Assembly (NCBI GenBank): GCA_022702705.1
Contig: CM040430.1
Coordinates: 76,945,239 to 77,009,238 of the forward strand
From: Papilionanthe hookeriana x Papilionanthe teres
Lineage: Eukaryota > Streptophyta > Magnoliopsida > Asparagales > Orchidaceae
Reading direction: 5' to 3'
Length of the DNA: 64,000 nt
The position numbers and the translations under genes are program-made. Below are positions 55,395 to 64,000 of the stretch, piece after piece. The notes beneath the pieces are model-generated. The model ran no database searches and was not told the origin of the DNA. It saw only the letters and a program-made list of their open reading frames with translations. Positions within the stretch are counted from its first letter, which is position 1, and every line of letters begins with the position of its first letter.

Positions 55395-57145
55395 ATTCAT
55401 AAATAAAATTTTTGATGGTTCTTATACTAATGTATTAATACTTTAACTAATATCCATATTGTTTCTTTTCCATTATGTTACTGTATTTTAAGAGTACGAT
55501 TAATCGCTGACTTGTTAGTTCACTTTATTTTAAATTAATATGATCAGGTTAAAATTGCATAGTAAAGATGAGTAATAGAAATGAAATGTTTATAAAAGAT
55601 GTGATCAATCAGGATTAAGATAAAAATGAACTCTTTCAATTTATATTTTTGATGTATCGGCTATTTCATTTATGTTTGGATGATTAATTATTATAGAAAT
55701 GAAAATAGAAAAAAGATGATTATCACCATTTGACAATTTGTTCCCGCATTAGTTAATTTCAATACTTGGATCCGGTCTTGACACACTTAAAGCTAATATA
55801 TAAGTTTATTCGTGACACTTTTATTCTCACTGGAAATAGTCTTCTTATTCGTCCCTTTTTTGAAATCCTCCTTTTTAGGTCATCATCGCTTTAGAATGCA
55901 AAGGAAGGAAAGAAAGGCTGAAAAATTAACAAAAGTTAAGAAGAAATAAAAAAAGTTGTTACGAAGATATTTGTATAGAAAAGCCATTGTAATATAACTT
56001 GGAGAAGAGCTATTTAAGGTAAATCAAACTTTGTTAAAACTGAGACAATATATGAGAAAGTTCATATAGAAAAGATCTTTGTAACCAAAGCAGAATACAA
56101 GATCAAATTTATTTTGTTATGAGTTTGAAGAAACCTTCCACAACGATGTACTCTCATGGTAAATTATATCCTTGGTGATATTCAGGAAAATTCACGATAA
56201 ATTGTGTTGTAGTTGCCTAAATCGTCCTGAAACATAGGTATCAAATGTGATTTGCGGTGGTCCAATTAGGGAAATTTCCTTAAGCTCCAGGTCAAAACTA
56301 GGCTAACAAGTAGTGCGAATCACTGTAACGTATCAAATAGCTGTTATCGAGCTATGAGGGCCTATGTTACTCGCCTATAAAGGAATCGACAAAGGAAAAG
56401 CGCATGCCCAAGGGGGTAGATCAATAGGTAGGTCGGACAGAAACCTAGACAAGTAGAGATAGCCTAGCTGAGGTTCCCTGCCTCCATCCTCCCAATCTAT
56501 TGGGATCCTAAATCTACTAAGCCATGAAGGTAGTCGACCTAACTCGTCTGGGGATCACTTTGTAAGTTGCATCATACGAAGTGATCCAGTAGATCCAAAG
56601 TTAAGGAAATGAAATGTACAAGCTCTTATGACTCTATTTGGACCACAAAAATAGAGTAGGGATTATACCAAGGGTATGGACAAGAAACTTACACAGAAAA
56701 AAGAAAAGAAGAACTACTCAAGTGCAGAGTTTAGGTACTCCACAAGGGCTTACAATCCCGTCTAGATTGGAATGTTTCAAACACCTTACACCGCACTAGA
56801 CAACTACGTACTCGTATAAGTATGTTGGACCAGTCATATTGGAAAATAAGAGTACACTCCTTGGAACATGTGATATATATGCAATTTTTTAAGTCATCTT
56901 AATTGCGGAGACCTTATTAATATACAAGTGGATATATTCTTGTATTTTATGATCATTTTAAATCTGACCTTAAGACCATGCAGAAAAGTAAAGACATGAA
57001 ATAAAAGTTTTGATTTTAAAATCTTACAATTTTAATCTTAAATTTTATAAAGATAAATATCTTAAGCACGAATAAAGATTGCAATGAACAGAATTGCTTG
57101 CCAGCCAGTTTGTTTAAGACCTCATTAAAACTACAACTATTCATC
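55395..57145. other. AT-rich intergenic DNA
   Basis: Right flank of the Tat insertion. 56,330-56,800 is slightly GC-richer, but I recognise no gene, element end or RNA in it. Confidence 0.5.
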
Positions 57146-58062
57146 TTGTGTTGAATACAACAACAACAAGCCTTTATCGCACTAAGTGGGTGGGCTACAT
57201 GAATTCTTTTTCTCCATTGCGTCCTATTGAGTGTCATATTTTCATTTAATTCTAATAAATTAAGATAATTTTTTATACAATATATTCAAGTCTTTCTAGG
57301 TCTACCTCTTCCTTTTTTAACATAAATCGAACCTAAAACATCTACTCTCCTAACTGGATCATCATATGATTAATGATTAATGTTTAATGTGACCAAACCA
57401 TCTAAGACGACTCTCTCTAATTTTGTCCACCATTGGAGCTACATCATTCCTATCATGGATATAATCATTTCACAATTTGTCTCTAAGTGTAAAGCCACTC
57501 ATCCACCTAAGCATTCTCATCTCGGTAACGCTTAACTTTATTTTATGCTTCTCTTTCAAAGTCCAATAGTTTGTGCCATAGAGCATTGCAAGTCTCACCA
57601 CATCTTATAAAATTTTCTTTTCATTCTAAGCAGTACTATTCTATCACACAATAGGCTTGAAGCATTCCTCTACTTCAACCAACCAACTTGAATTCTACTA
57701 ATAACATCCTCATCTACGTCACCATCACTTTGAACAATAGTCCCGAGATATCTAATACGTTCACACCTTTTAATGATTTGATTATCCATAGTTAAAACTT
57801 TGTCACCAGAGCTACTACTGTAAAATTACTTTCATGTATTAAGTTTTAGTTTTGCTCAAATGAAGACCTTTAGAATCCAAAGTATACCTCCATAATTCAA
57901 GTTTTTCTTGAGCGCTTTCTCTAGTCTTATGCACAAGAAGGATATCATCAGTGAAAAACATACACTAAGGTACATCCTCTTATAAATGTCCAGTAAGAGC
58001 ATCTATAACTAAAGCAAAATGATATGGGCTTAAAGTCGATCCTTGATGTAATCCAACTGAAA
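57146..58062 (-). mobile_element. RTE-type LINE copy 3, 5'-truncated
   Basis: The minus strand ends in a (GTT)n tail at 57,155-57,170. Aligns with LINE copy 2 over nearly its whole length but starts slightly further upstream, at SVGLHQGSTLSPYHFALV (58,050). The catalytic FADD box is changed to FTDD near 57,955, and stops and frameshifts are frequent (only the last 20 codons, MTLNRTQWRKRIHVAHP, lie in a clean frame). Older than copy 2. No target duplication identified. Confidence 0.88.
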
Positions 58063-58680
58063 TAAACATATAGTTAGACATATAGTTAAATACGATGGAA
58101 GTAAAACATATAGTTAGACAAAAGTGAATTAATCAATTCACTTACGAGCATGGGCAAATCCTATTGCTTGCTTTAGAATTTAATGAATAAAAAAATTGTG
58201 CAACTAGATTCTATTGTAAACGCATAATAATATTCTATTTTGTCTTTTCATGCCACCTCGTCCTCAATATTTATACATTTGCAGATAAAAAATATTTTCT
58301 TATATCATAACGACTCAAATATAGATGCAAAGCTCGATAAAGTTAGTCCAAACAAGCAACTCCAAAACGATTGCATGTGCTATGACTAATGCATTAAGCA
58401 TGTTAATATATGCCTCGAGAATACTGTGCGGGCTAGCATAAAATAAACTCAGCTAACTTGCATGTATTCCGACCAAAATACTAAATGTTCAGACTCTTGG
58501 TCTAAGGATGTTGTGCTGACATAATATAAGTTTAAGTTAAAGTGTTGTTATTCTCGAGAAGTGTGAAAAGCATTCAATGTTTGCAAAACTCACTCTAAAT
58601 AAACAACATTGATACCCAATTTAGCTAGTTTGATTCTTCTTCTCACTAGGCTGAAAATGATAAGAGTAAGCCTTTTATTA
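58063..58680. other. AT-rich spacer
   Basis: A short direct repeat ACATATAGTTAGAC at 58,067-58,120 sits at the LINE truncation point. Nothing else recognised. Confidence 0.45.
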
Positions 58681-58681
58681 A

Positions 58682-58970
58682 TGGTTTGTTTGACACAGCT
58701 TTCTGTCTGTTTTGCTTTTTAGACTGACCACAATTTTATTTGGAGAACTATTTTCATCTTTGCTTTTTTTAAATATTTTTGACAGAAAGTTGTTTTTATT
58801 TTGAAATTTGTTCGAGTGTGGTGGTTGCGGAAACTACATGATAGAAACTTTTTAAAATAAAAAAAATTGTTATATTAATTCTTTGGTTTTTGAAAAATAA
58901 ATTTTTTTTTTGCAGTAGCTTCTCAGCTGCTTCTTCAAACAGTTGCAGCTATCCCAAACAAACTCTAAAT
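58682..58970. mobile_element. Possible MITE with GGTTTGTTTG-type ends
   Basis: Left end GGTTTGTTTGACACAGCTTTCTG; complement of the right end is AGTTTGTTTGGGATAGCTGC. They share GTTTGTTTG-x-x-A-AGCT. Flanking TAA on both sides would fit a Tourist-type target duplication. No coding. Boundaries uncertain. Confidence 0.4.
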
Positions 58971-59343
58971 CATTTAGATCCTCTCATTCATAATGACATG
59001 AGTCAGAATGATTGCTTTCAATGATATTTAAGTAAAGACTAGCTGTGCAGATGATTTTGAATGCATAACTCAATCGCAGGGGTTTATTCATTAAGTCAAG
59101 TTTTAAAATCATAAAAATCTAAAAAGAAGTCAATAAAATTATCACTTAAGAATTTAGAGTATAATTTATCCACCATCTACAACTATTTATCGATGATAAT
59201 AAATTTGAGGTTAACTTGAGCTCATAAAGAGTGTCATAAAAATATCTTTGCTACATTCACATTCAAAATAATCTTATGCTAATAAGGATGTGGCTTGAGT
59301 TTTTTGTGTTTTGGCTCAAGAATACTACAAAAGAGGCGATTAT
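58971..59343. other. AT-rich spacer
   Basis: Nothing recognised. Confidence 0.45.
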
Positions 59344-59605
59344 GGCCAAAACCTTTTAATCATGTGGTTTGGCTAATAGGTTATACTATATTACAGTTAT
59401 TACTGTGAATCAGATGTTCTCAATGATTTTCTACCCACTTGCGTTTTGAATCATATGGTATACTTGATATGATACAAAGTCCACTGTTAGCCAGAGCCTT
59501 CTGATCACGTGGTTTGGCTAATAGGTTCTACTATATTACAGTCACTGCTTCAGCTCATATGTTCTCAATGGTATACCTAATATGATACAAAATCCATTGT
59601 TAGCA
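59344..59605. repeat. Tandem duplication, two diverged units
   Basis: Unit 1 (59,344-59,495) and unit 2 (about 59,496-59,605) share CACGTGGTTTGGCTAATAGG (one change), CTATATTACAGT, AGATGTTCTCAATG and TATGATACAAA-TCCA-TGTTAGC. Unit 2 is shorter by an internal deletion. Its right end coincides with the proposed LTR start of copia element 2. Confidence 0.75.
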
Positions 59606-60246
59606 AATTAGGATTTAAATTAGTCTACTTAGACACCCCAAATTTATAAGTTTTCCTTGGACGAAGCAAGCCATGGCTGCTAATAAGATTTTTGATAAAC
59701 TGAGTCAACTATCTTCTCCGACTAAGTAGATCAAGCTCCACGACAAAACGAAATAAGTCAACATGAGATTTATATGGGCTCCTCTCTATTTCTCTCATTT
59801 TCTCTTTTAGGATCTAGGCAATAAATTTCATAGCAAAAAAACATAGGTTTGTTGCTAACATAAATTTAATTAGGTCCACATCCCACCTACCGCTCACCTA
59901 CCACATCCCACCTAACGCTCACTTACCTTCCACCTACCACTCTCTTGGTTTCTATAAATAGCCTCTTTTGGCTTAAAGATGAAGCCAAGCAAGGGCCAAG
60001 CCAAGTCCTCTAAGAGAGAGAGGGAGACGTAAAGAGAATAATGGAGAAAAGAAAATAGAGATTTTCTTGTAAACGTCGATGTGCTTGACGATGTAATTCC
60101 TCGAAGAAATAAAGTCCTCTGCAGCTCCATAGACGTAGACAAATTTGTCAAACCACATAAATCTGTGTGTCGCTCTGGTATTTGTTTTTCTGCGTGCAAT
60201 TTTTTTTCTCGTTCCATTTTTCACTTTATCGTCTTCATTTTTCACA
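59598..60246 (+). repeat. 5' LTR of copia element 2 (start tentative)
   Basis: Ends TTTTTCACA directly before the PBS. A start at TGTTAGCAAATTAGG (59,598) would give 649 bp. The start cannot be checked because the 3' LTR is outside the window and TGTTAGC is also part of a local tandem duplication. Confidence 0.6.
59953..59960 (+). promoter_or_regulatory. TATA box of the copia element 2 LTR
   Basis: TATAAATA in TTTCTATAAATAGCCTC. The AG-rich leader AAGAGAGAGAGGGAGACG follows about 70 bp on. Confidence 0.7.
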
Positions 60247-60248
60247 AC

Positions 60249-60261
60249 TAGTATCAGAGCC
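60249..60261 (+). other. Primer-binding site, initiator tRNA-Met type
   Basis: TAGTATCAGAGCC against the usual TGGTATCAGAGC; one change in the first triplet. Confidence 0.8.
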
Positions 60262-60285
60262 TCGGTTCGGATCTGAGGAAGAACG

Positions 60286-61180
60286 ATGGACGGAAATGAA
60301 GTGAAGGTTTCGGGGATCGAAAAGTTCGATGACAGATTTTGATTACTGGAGAATGCAGATAGAGGATTACCTCTATGGGAAGAAACTTCATCATCCGTTA
60401 TTGGGAAAGCGACTGGAGAAGATGGATGAGGCCGATCGGAATCTTTTGGATCGACAAGTTCTGAGGGTTATTTGATTGACCCTATCGAGATTCGTTGTCC
60501 ACAATGTTATCAAGGAAAGGACGACCGCAGATCTCATGACAGCTTTATCAAGTATGTACGAAAATCCATCGGCGAATAACAAGGTGCACTTGATGAAAAA
60601 GTTATTCAACTTAAAGATGGCGGAAGGTGTGTCTGTCGCTCAGCATCTGAATGATTTCAACACCATTACAAATCAATTGTCGTCTGTTGAAATTGATTTT
60701 GACGATGAGATATATGCATTGATATTGTTGACTTCATTGCCAAATAGCTGAGAAGCTATGAGGATGACAGTTAGCAACACTGCAGGTAAAACTAAGGTGA
60801 AATATGATGATATTTGTGATTTGATTATGACTGAGGAGGTGCGTAAGAAGGATTCTGTCGAGGCCTCGTGTTCGAGTTCGACATTGAATGTTGATTCCAG
60901 AGGAAGATCACATGACAGAAACTCAAATAGAGGAATGTCAAAATCAAAGCACAGATGCAGGAGCAAGTCAAAAACCTGGTCAGCAAGCAGCCTGTTGGAA
61001 TTGTGGTAAAATTGGCCACATAAAGAACTGCAAAAATCCTAAGAAGACGGAAAACGTCGATCTTAGTGCTAATGCTGTAACTGAAGAAGTGCAAGAAACA
61101 CTATTCTTACAGTTCACAGCTCTGTTGACTGGATACTGGAATCAGGGGCTTCTTTCCGCACATCTTCCCACTGGGTGTTA
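60286..61180 (+). pseudogene. Copia element 2 gag
   Basis: Starts MDGNEVKVSGIEKFD, then a frameshift near 60,335. FDYWRMQIEDYLYGKKLH and LLDRQVLRVI follow, a TGA at 60,474, then a clean stretch LSRFVVHNVIKERTTADLM, LMKKLFNLKMAEGVSVAQHL and NQLSSVEIDFDDE, the copia UBN2 gag domain. After another stop at 60,749 come a Ser/Arg-rich region and a zinc knuckle CWNCGKIGHIKNC (60,990-61,030), which has three residues between His and the last Cys in place of four. Confidence 0.88.
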
Positions 61181-62220
61181 ATGCAAAACTATGTTGCAAG
61201 TGACTTTGGGAAGGTGTACCTGGCTGTTGGAGCAGCTTTGAACGTGGTAGGGATGAGAGATGTAGAAATTACACTCCCTAACTAAAATAAATGGATCTTG
61301 CAAAAGGTCAGACACATTCCTGAGCTTAAAAATAATCTAATTTTTGTTGGGCAGCTCGATGGAGGAGGACATTAAGGAGTGTTCTCAGATAGCACTTAGA
61401 AGGTCTCTAAAGGAGCACTGATACTGGCTCAGGGTAAGAAAACTGGTACATTGTGAGCACAATAGTCATGTGACATTGCAGACTTGGACACATGAGTCAG
61501 AGAGACATGAAATAACTTCAGTCCAGAGGTAAGCTATAGAATTGAAGTCAGTTGATCTCGACATGTGTGAAAATTGTATTATGGGGAAGCAAAAGAAGTT
61601 TAGTTTCCTGAAAAGTGACAGAGCGCCAAAGGCAGGAAAACTAGAACTTATACACACCGATGTGTGGGGACCTTCCCAGTGGCTTCCCTTGGAGGCTCTC
61701 ATTACTGAGTCACATTCATAGATGGCCACAGTAGAATAGTATGGGTTTACTTTCTGAAGCATAAATTTGATGTATTTACTGTGTTCAAAACTTGGAAGGT
61801 CATAGTCGAGACAGAGACATATCTAAAATTGAAGTGTTTGAGGTCTGACAATGGTGGTGAGTATATCGATGGTGGGTTCGAAGATCTTGTGCGGCTCGAG
61901 GTATCGAAATGAAGAAGACAATTCCGGAACACCACGACAAAATGGAGTTGCGGAGCGTATGAACGGGGCTATGAGCGTGCCGGGAGCATGAGATTGCACG
62001 GCTGGACTGCCAACAACTTTACGGGCGGATGCGGTCGGCGTTGCGGGTTACTTGATCAACGAGGGGCCATCCATCTCATTAGGCGTAAATTGCTTGAGGA
62101 GGTCTGAAGCAGTAAAGAGGTCAAATTTTCTCATCTTAAGACTTTTGGTTGTCTTTCTTATGTTCTAATCAATCTTGATGCTCTTAGCAAGCTTGAGGCT
62201 AAGTCAAAGAAATGTTATTT
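61100..62220 (+). pseudogene. Copia element 2 protease and integrase
   Basis: Protease is shifted and degraded near 61,120; the expected D-S-G-A is not readable in one frame. ALNVVGMRDVEITLPN and VRHIPELKNNLIFVGQL follow, typical of copia. The integrase core is seen as VTFIDGHSRIVWVYFLKHK (about 61,710-61,770, with the expected Asp upstream damaged) and LRSDNGGEYIDGGF at 61,837-61,880 (second Asp). The Glu region (61,900-62,000) is disrupted; ADAVGVAGYLINEGPS and FSHLKTFGCLSYVL mark its end. Confidence 0.82.
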
Positions 62221-62640
62221 CATTGGCTATGGAACATTTGGCTATCATTTCTGGGATGATCAGGAGCGGAAGATTATCAGAAGCAGGAATGTGATTTTCA
62301 ATGAGAAGATGCACAAAGACAAGGCTAGTACAAATTCTGAAGCAGATCCTCAGGAATTTGAGTTCGTAAGATTTGACGATCTGCTAGAGGTCACAATACA
62401 TGACAGAAATGTGAATGACGAGGAGAGTGGGTCCGAGACATCCATTCCTATCGTTCCGCAGTCAGGTTTAGAGTCATTCACTACTCTAGCTATAGTTCGC
62501 AGGTCAGAAAGAACTAGACGTTTTCCACAGCGTTACTCTCCAACTTTGAACTATATTCTGCTGACAGATGGTGGAGAACCTCAGAGTTATGAAGAAATAT
62601 TGCAAGATGAAAATTCGAGTAAGTGAGAGCTAGCCATGAA
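62221..62640 (+). pseudogene. Copia element 2 integrase C-terminus to RT linker
   Basis: KCYFIGYGTFGYHFWDDQER and KIIRSRNVIFNEK end the integrase region. An acidic linker (DPQEFEFVRFDDLLEV, NDEESGSE) and VRRSERTRRFPQRYSP precede the RT start, the usual copia arrangement. One clean 111-codon frame, 62,291-62,626. Confidence 0.85.
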
Positions 62641-63692
62641 GGAGGAGATGGATTCTATCTGGGAAATCATACATGAGAGCTGACAGAACTTCCACTAGGA
62701 AAGAAAGCATTGCACAACAAGTGTGTGTGCGGGTGAAGGCAGAGACTTGATGGCAGTAAGAGGTACAAGGCTAGACTTGTTGTAAAAGGCTTTCAGCAGA
62801 GGCATGACATTGACTATTCTGAAATATTTTCTCCTGTGGTAAGCTTACAACTATCAGAATGGTGCTGGCTATGGTTGCTACTGAAGATCTATTCCTTGAG
62901 CAGTTAGATGTGAAGACAGATTTTCTTCATTGAGATTTTGAAGAAGAAATCTACATGCACCAGCCTGAGGGGCTCGTGGTCAAGGAAAAGAAGATTTAGT
63001 TTGCAAACTGAAGAAAAACTTGTATGACCTAAAGCGAAGCTCTGAAGCGATGGTACGAAGTTTGATAAATTTATGCTCGATGCGAGTACGACGGATGTCG
63101 GGCGGATCAGCATTCTTATGTCGAGTACTTTGATAATTCTTTTATCATCCTACTGCTGTATGTGGATGATATGCTTATTGCAGGAGCCAGCATTGATAAG
63201 ATCAATAATCTAAAGAAGTTGATGTCAGAGCACTTCGCAAGAAAGAATTTGAGAGCGACAAAGCAAATCCTTGGCATGAGGATTGTCAGAGACCGAGTCA
63301 GAGGTACGTTGATGCTTTCACAGGCTGAATATGTAAAAAATGTGCTTAACAGGTTTAATATGGATCAGGCCAAACCAGTTGGCACACATTTGGGCAGTCA
63401 TTTCATACTCAACAAAAATCAAGCTCCCAAGTCAGAGGAGGAACAAGATTATATGAGTAAGGTTTCTTATGCTTCAGCTATTGGTTCACTTATGTATGTT
63501 ATGGTCTGCACCAGACCAGATATTGCCCATGCAGTGAGAGTTGTAAGCAGACACATGAGTAATCCAAGAAAGGAACATTGGGAAGCATTGAAGTGGATCT
63601 TGAGATACCTAAGAGGTTCCTCAGAAACCTGCTTGTGTTTCTCAGGGAAGAGCTTGGAGGTGCAGAACTATGTTGATGCAAATTTAACTTAA
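62641..63692 (+). pseudogene. Copia element 2 reverse transcriptase
   Basis: The N-terminal part (62,641-63,140) is frameshifted, with LAMKEEMDSI at the start and traces of the W-x-F-K-x-K block near 62,735. From 63,150 the frame is clean: YVDDMLIAGASIDKINNLKK with the catalytic YVDD, LRATKQILGMRIVRDR, MLSQAEYVKNVLNRFNM, VSYASAIGSLMYVMVCTRPD and HWEALKWILRYLRGSS. The 176-codon frame ends at a stop at 63,690. Confidence 0.9.
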
Positions 63693-64000
63693 GATATTGA
63701 CAGTAGGAAGAGTACTACAGGTTATGTTTATACTCTTGGTGGTAATGCTGTGTCATGGGGCTCAAATCTGCAAAAGACAGTTTCGTTGTCCACTACAGAA
63801 GCTAAGTATATTACAGTGTCAGAGGTTGTAAAAGAGCTGATATGACTACAAAGTTTCTTCGAAGAATTGGGTCAGAAGGATCAAAGGGGCACCCTCTACA
63901 GTGACAGTCAGAGTCTTTATATTTCTTACCAGGAATTCAACATTTCAATCCAGGACTAAGCACATTCAGATCAAGTATTACATCATACAGTCATTGTTAG
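63693..64000 (+). pseudogene. Copia element 2 RNase H (to window edge)
   Basis: Continues after the stop as DIDSRKSTTGYVYTLGGNAV, SWGSNLQKTVSLSTTEAKYI (family STTEAEY, so Glu is Lys) and LYSDSQSLYI. A TGA at 63,843 and another stop near 63,957 interrupt it. Confidence 0.85.

Larger units (their letters stand above)
59598..64000 (+). mobile_element. Ty1/copia retrotransposon 2 (5' part; runs off the window)
   Basis: 5' LTR, PBS, gag, protease, integrase, RT and RNase H in copia order on the plus strand. Less decayed than copia element 1 but interrupted by stops and frameshifts. The 3' LTR lies beyond 64,000. Two patches (61,880-62,100 and 62,990-63,120) are more CpG-rich and more frameshifted than the rest. 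Confidence 0.92.

Noticed and set aside
55900..57000. Possible gene remnant in the slightly GC-richer spacer
   Set aside because: No frame over about 60 codons and no motif on either strand.

Overview
This window is plant nuclear DNA made almost entirely of transposable elements, with one recognisable host gene. The lineage is angiosperm-like: Athila- and Tat-type Ty3/gypsy retrotransposons, Ty1/copia retrotransposons with initiator-tRNA-Met-type primer sites, RTE-type LINEs ending in TTG repeats, MITE-like inverted-repeat elements, and an intron-containing MurG homologue with a probable organelle transit peptide. The species cannot be named from the sequence. There are no prokaryotic operons, CRISPR arrays, rRNA genes or tRNA genes.

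Layout. 1-635: the end of an LTR of the same family as the giant element further right, on the opposite strand. 660-16,029 (minus): an RTE LINE split by an intact-ended Athila-type element at 1,080-14,701 (TSD TCTAC; 1.55-kb LTRs; tRNA-Asp PBS; gag, PR-RT, RNase H, integrase, then two diverged tandem copies of an extra ORF). 16,030-18,857: AT-rich DNA with nothing recognised. 18,871-19,719: a second, 5'-truncated RTE LINE with a 13-bp TSD. 20,269-25,073: an old, stop-ridden copia element. 25,363-26,663: exons 1 and 2 of a MURG-like gene whose 3' part is not visible. 27,030-27,245: a MITE. 28,329-29,262: a possible inverted-repeat element carrying a 38-bp minisatellite. 29,938-32,837: a small LTR-flanked element with no recognisable coding. 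33,327-55,389 (minus): a 22-kb Tat/Ogre-like gypsy element with about 5-kb LTRs and TSD ATCAT. 57,146-58,062: a third RTE LINE fragment. 59,598-64,000: the first part of a second copia element that runs off the window.

The most unusual structure is in the Athila element. A GC-rich dyad (CGCCGACGGCG followed by AGAT) occurs 19 times in four clusters: one in each LTR and one upstream of each of two duplicated extra ORFs. In every cluster the motif comes in pairs spaced exactly 21 bp, two helical turns. The clusters share flanking sequence with the LTR, so they look like copied LTR control modules that could act as internal promoters.

The Tat element is the second point of interest. It has intact ends, a high CpG content, an LTR leader with a TATA box and a splice donor, a minisatellite in the LTR that differs by two units between copies, and a roughly 1.8-kb unidentified coding region after pol with paired CPRC motifs. 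Its reading frames are broken every few tens of codons by small indels, which fits poorly with its preserved CpGs and raises the question of residual assembly error.
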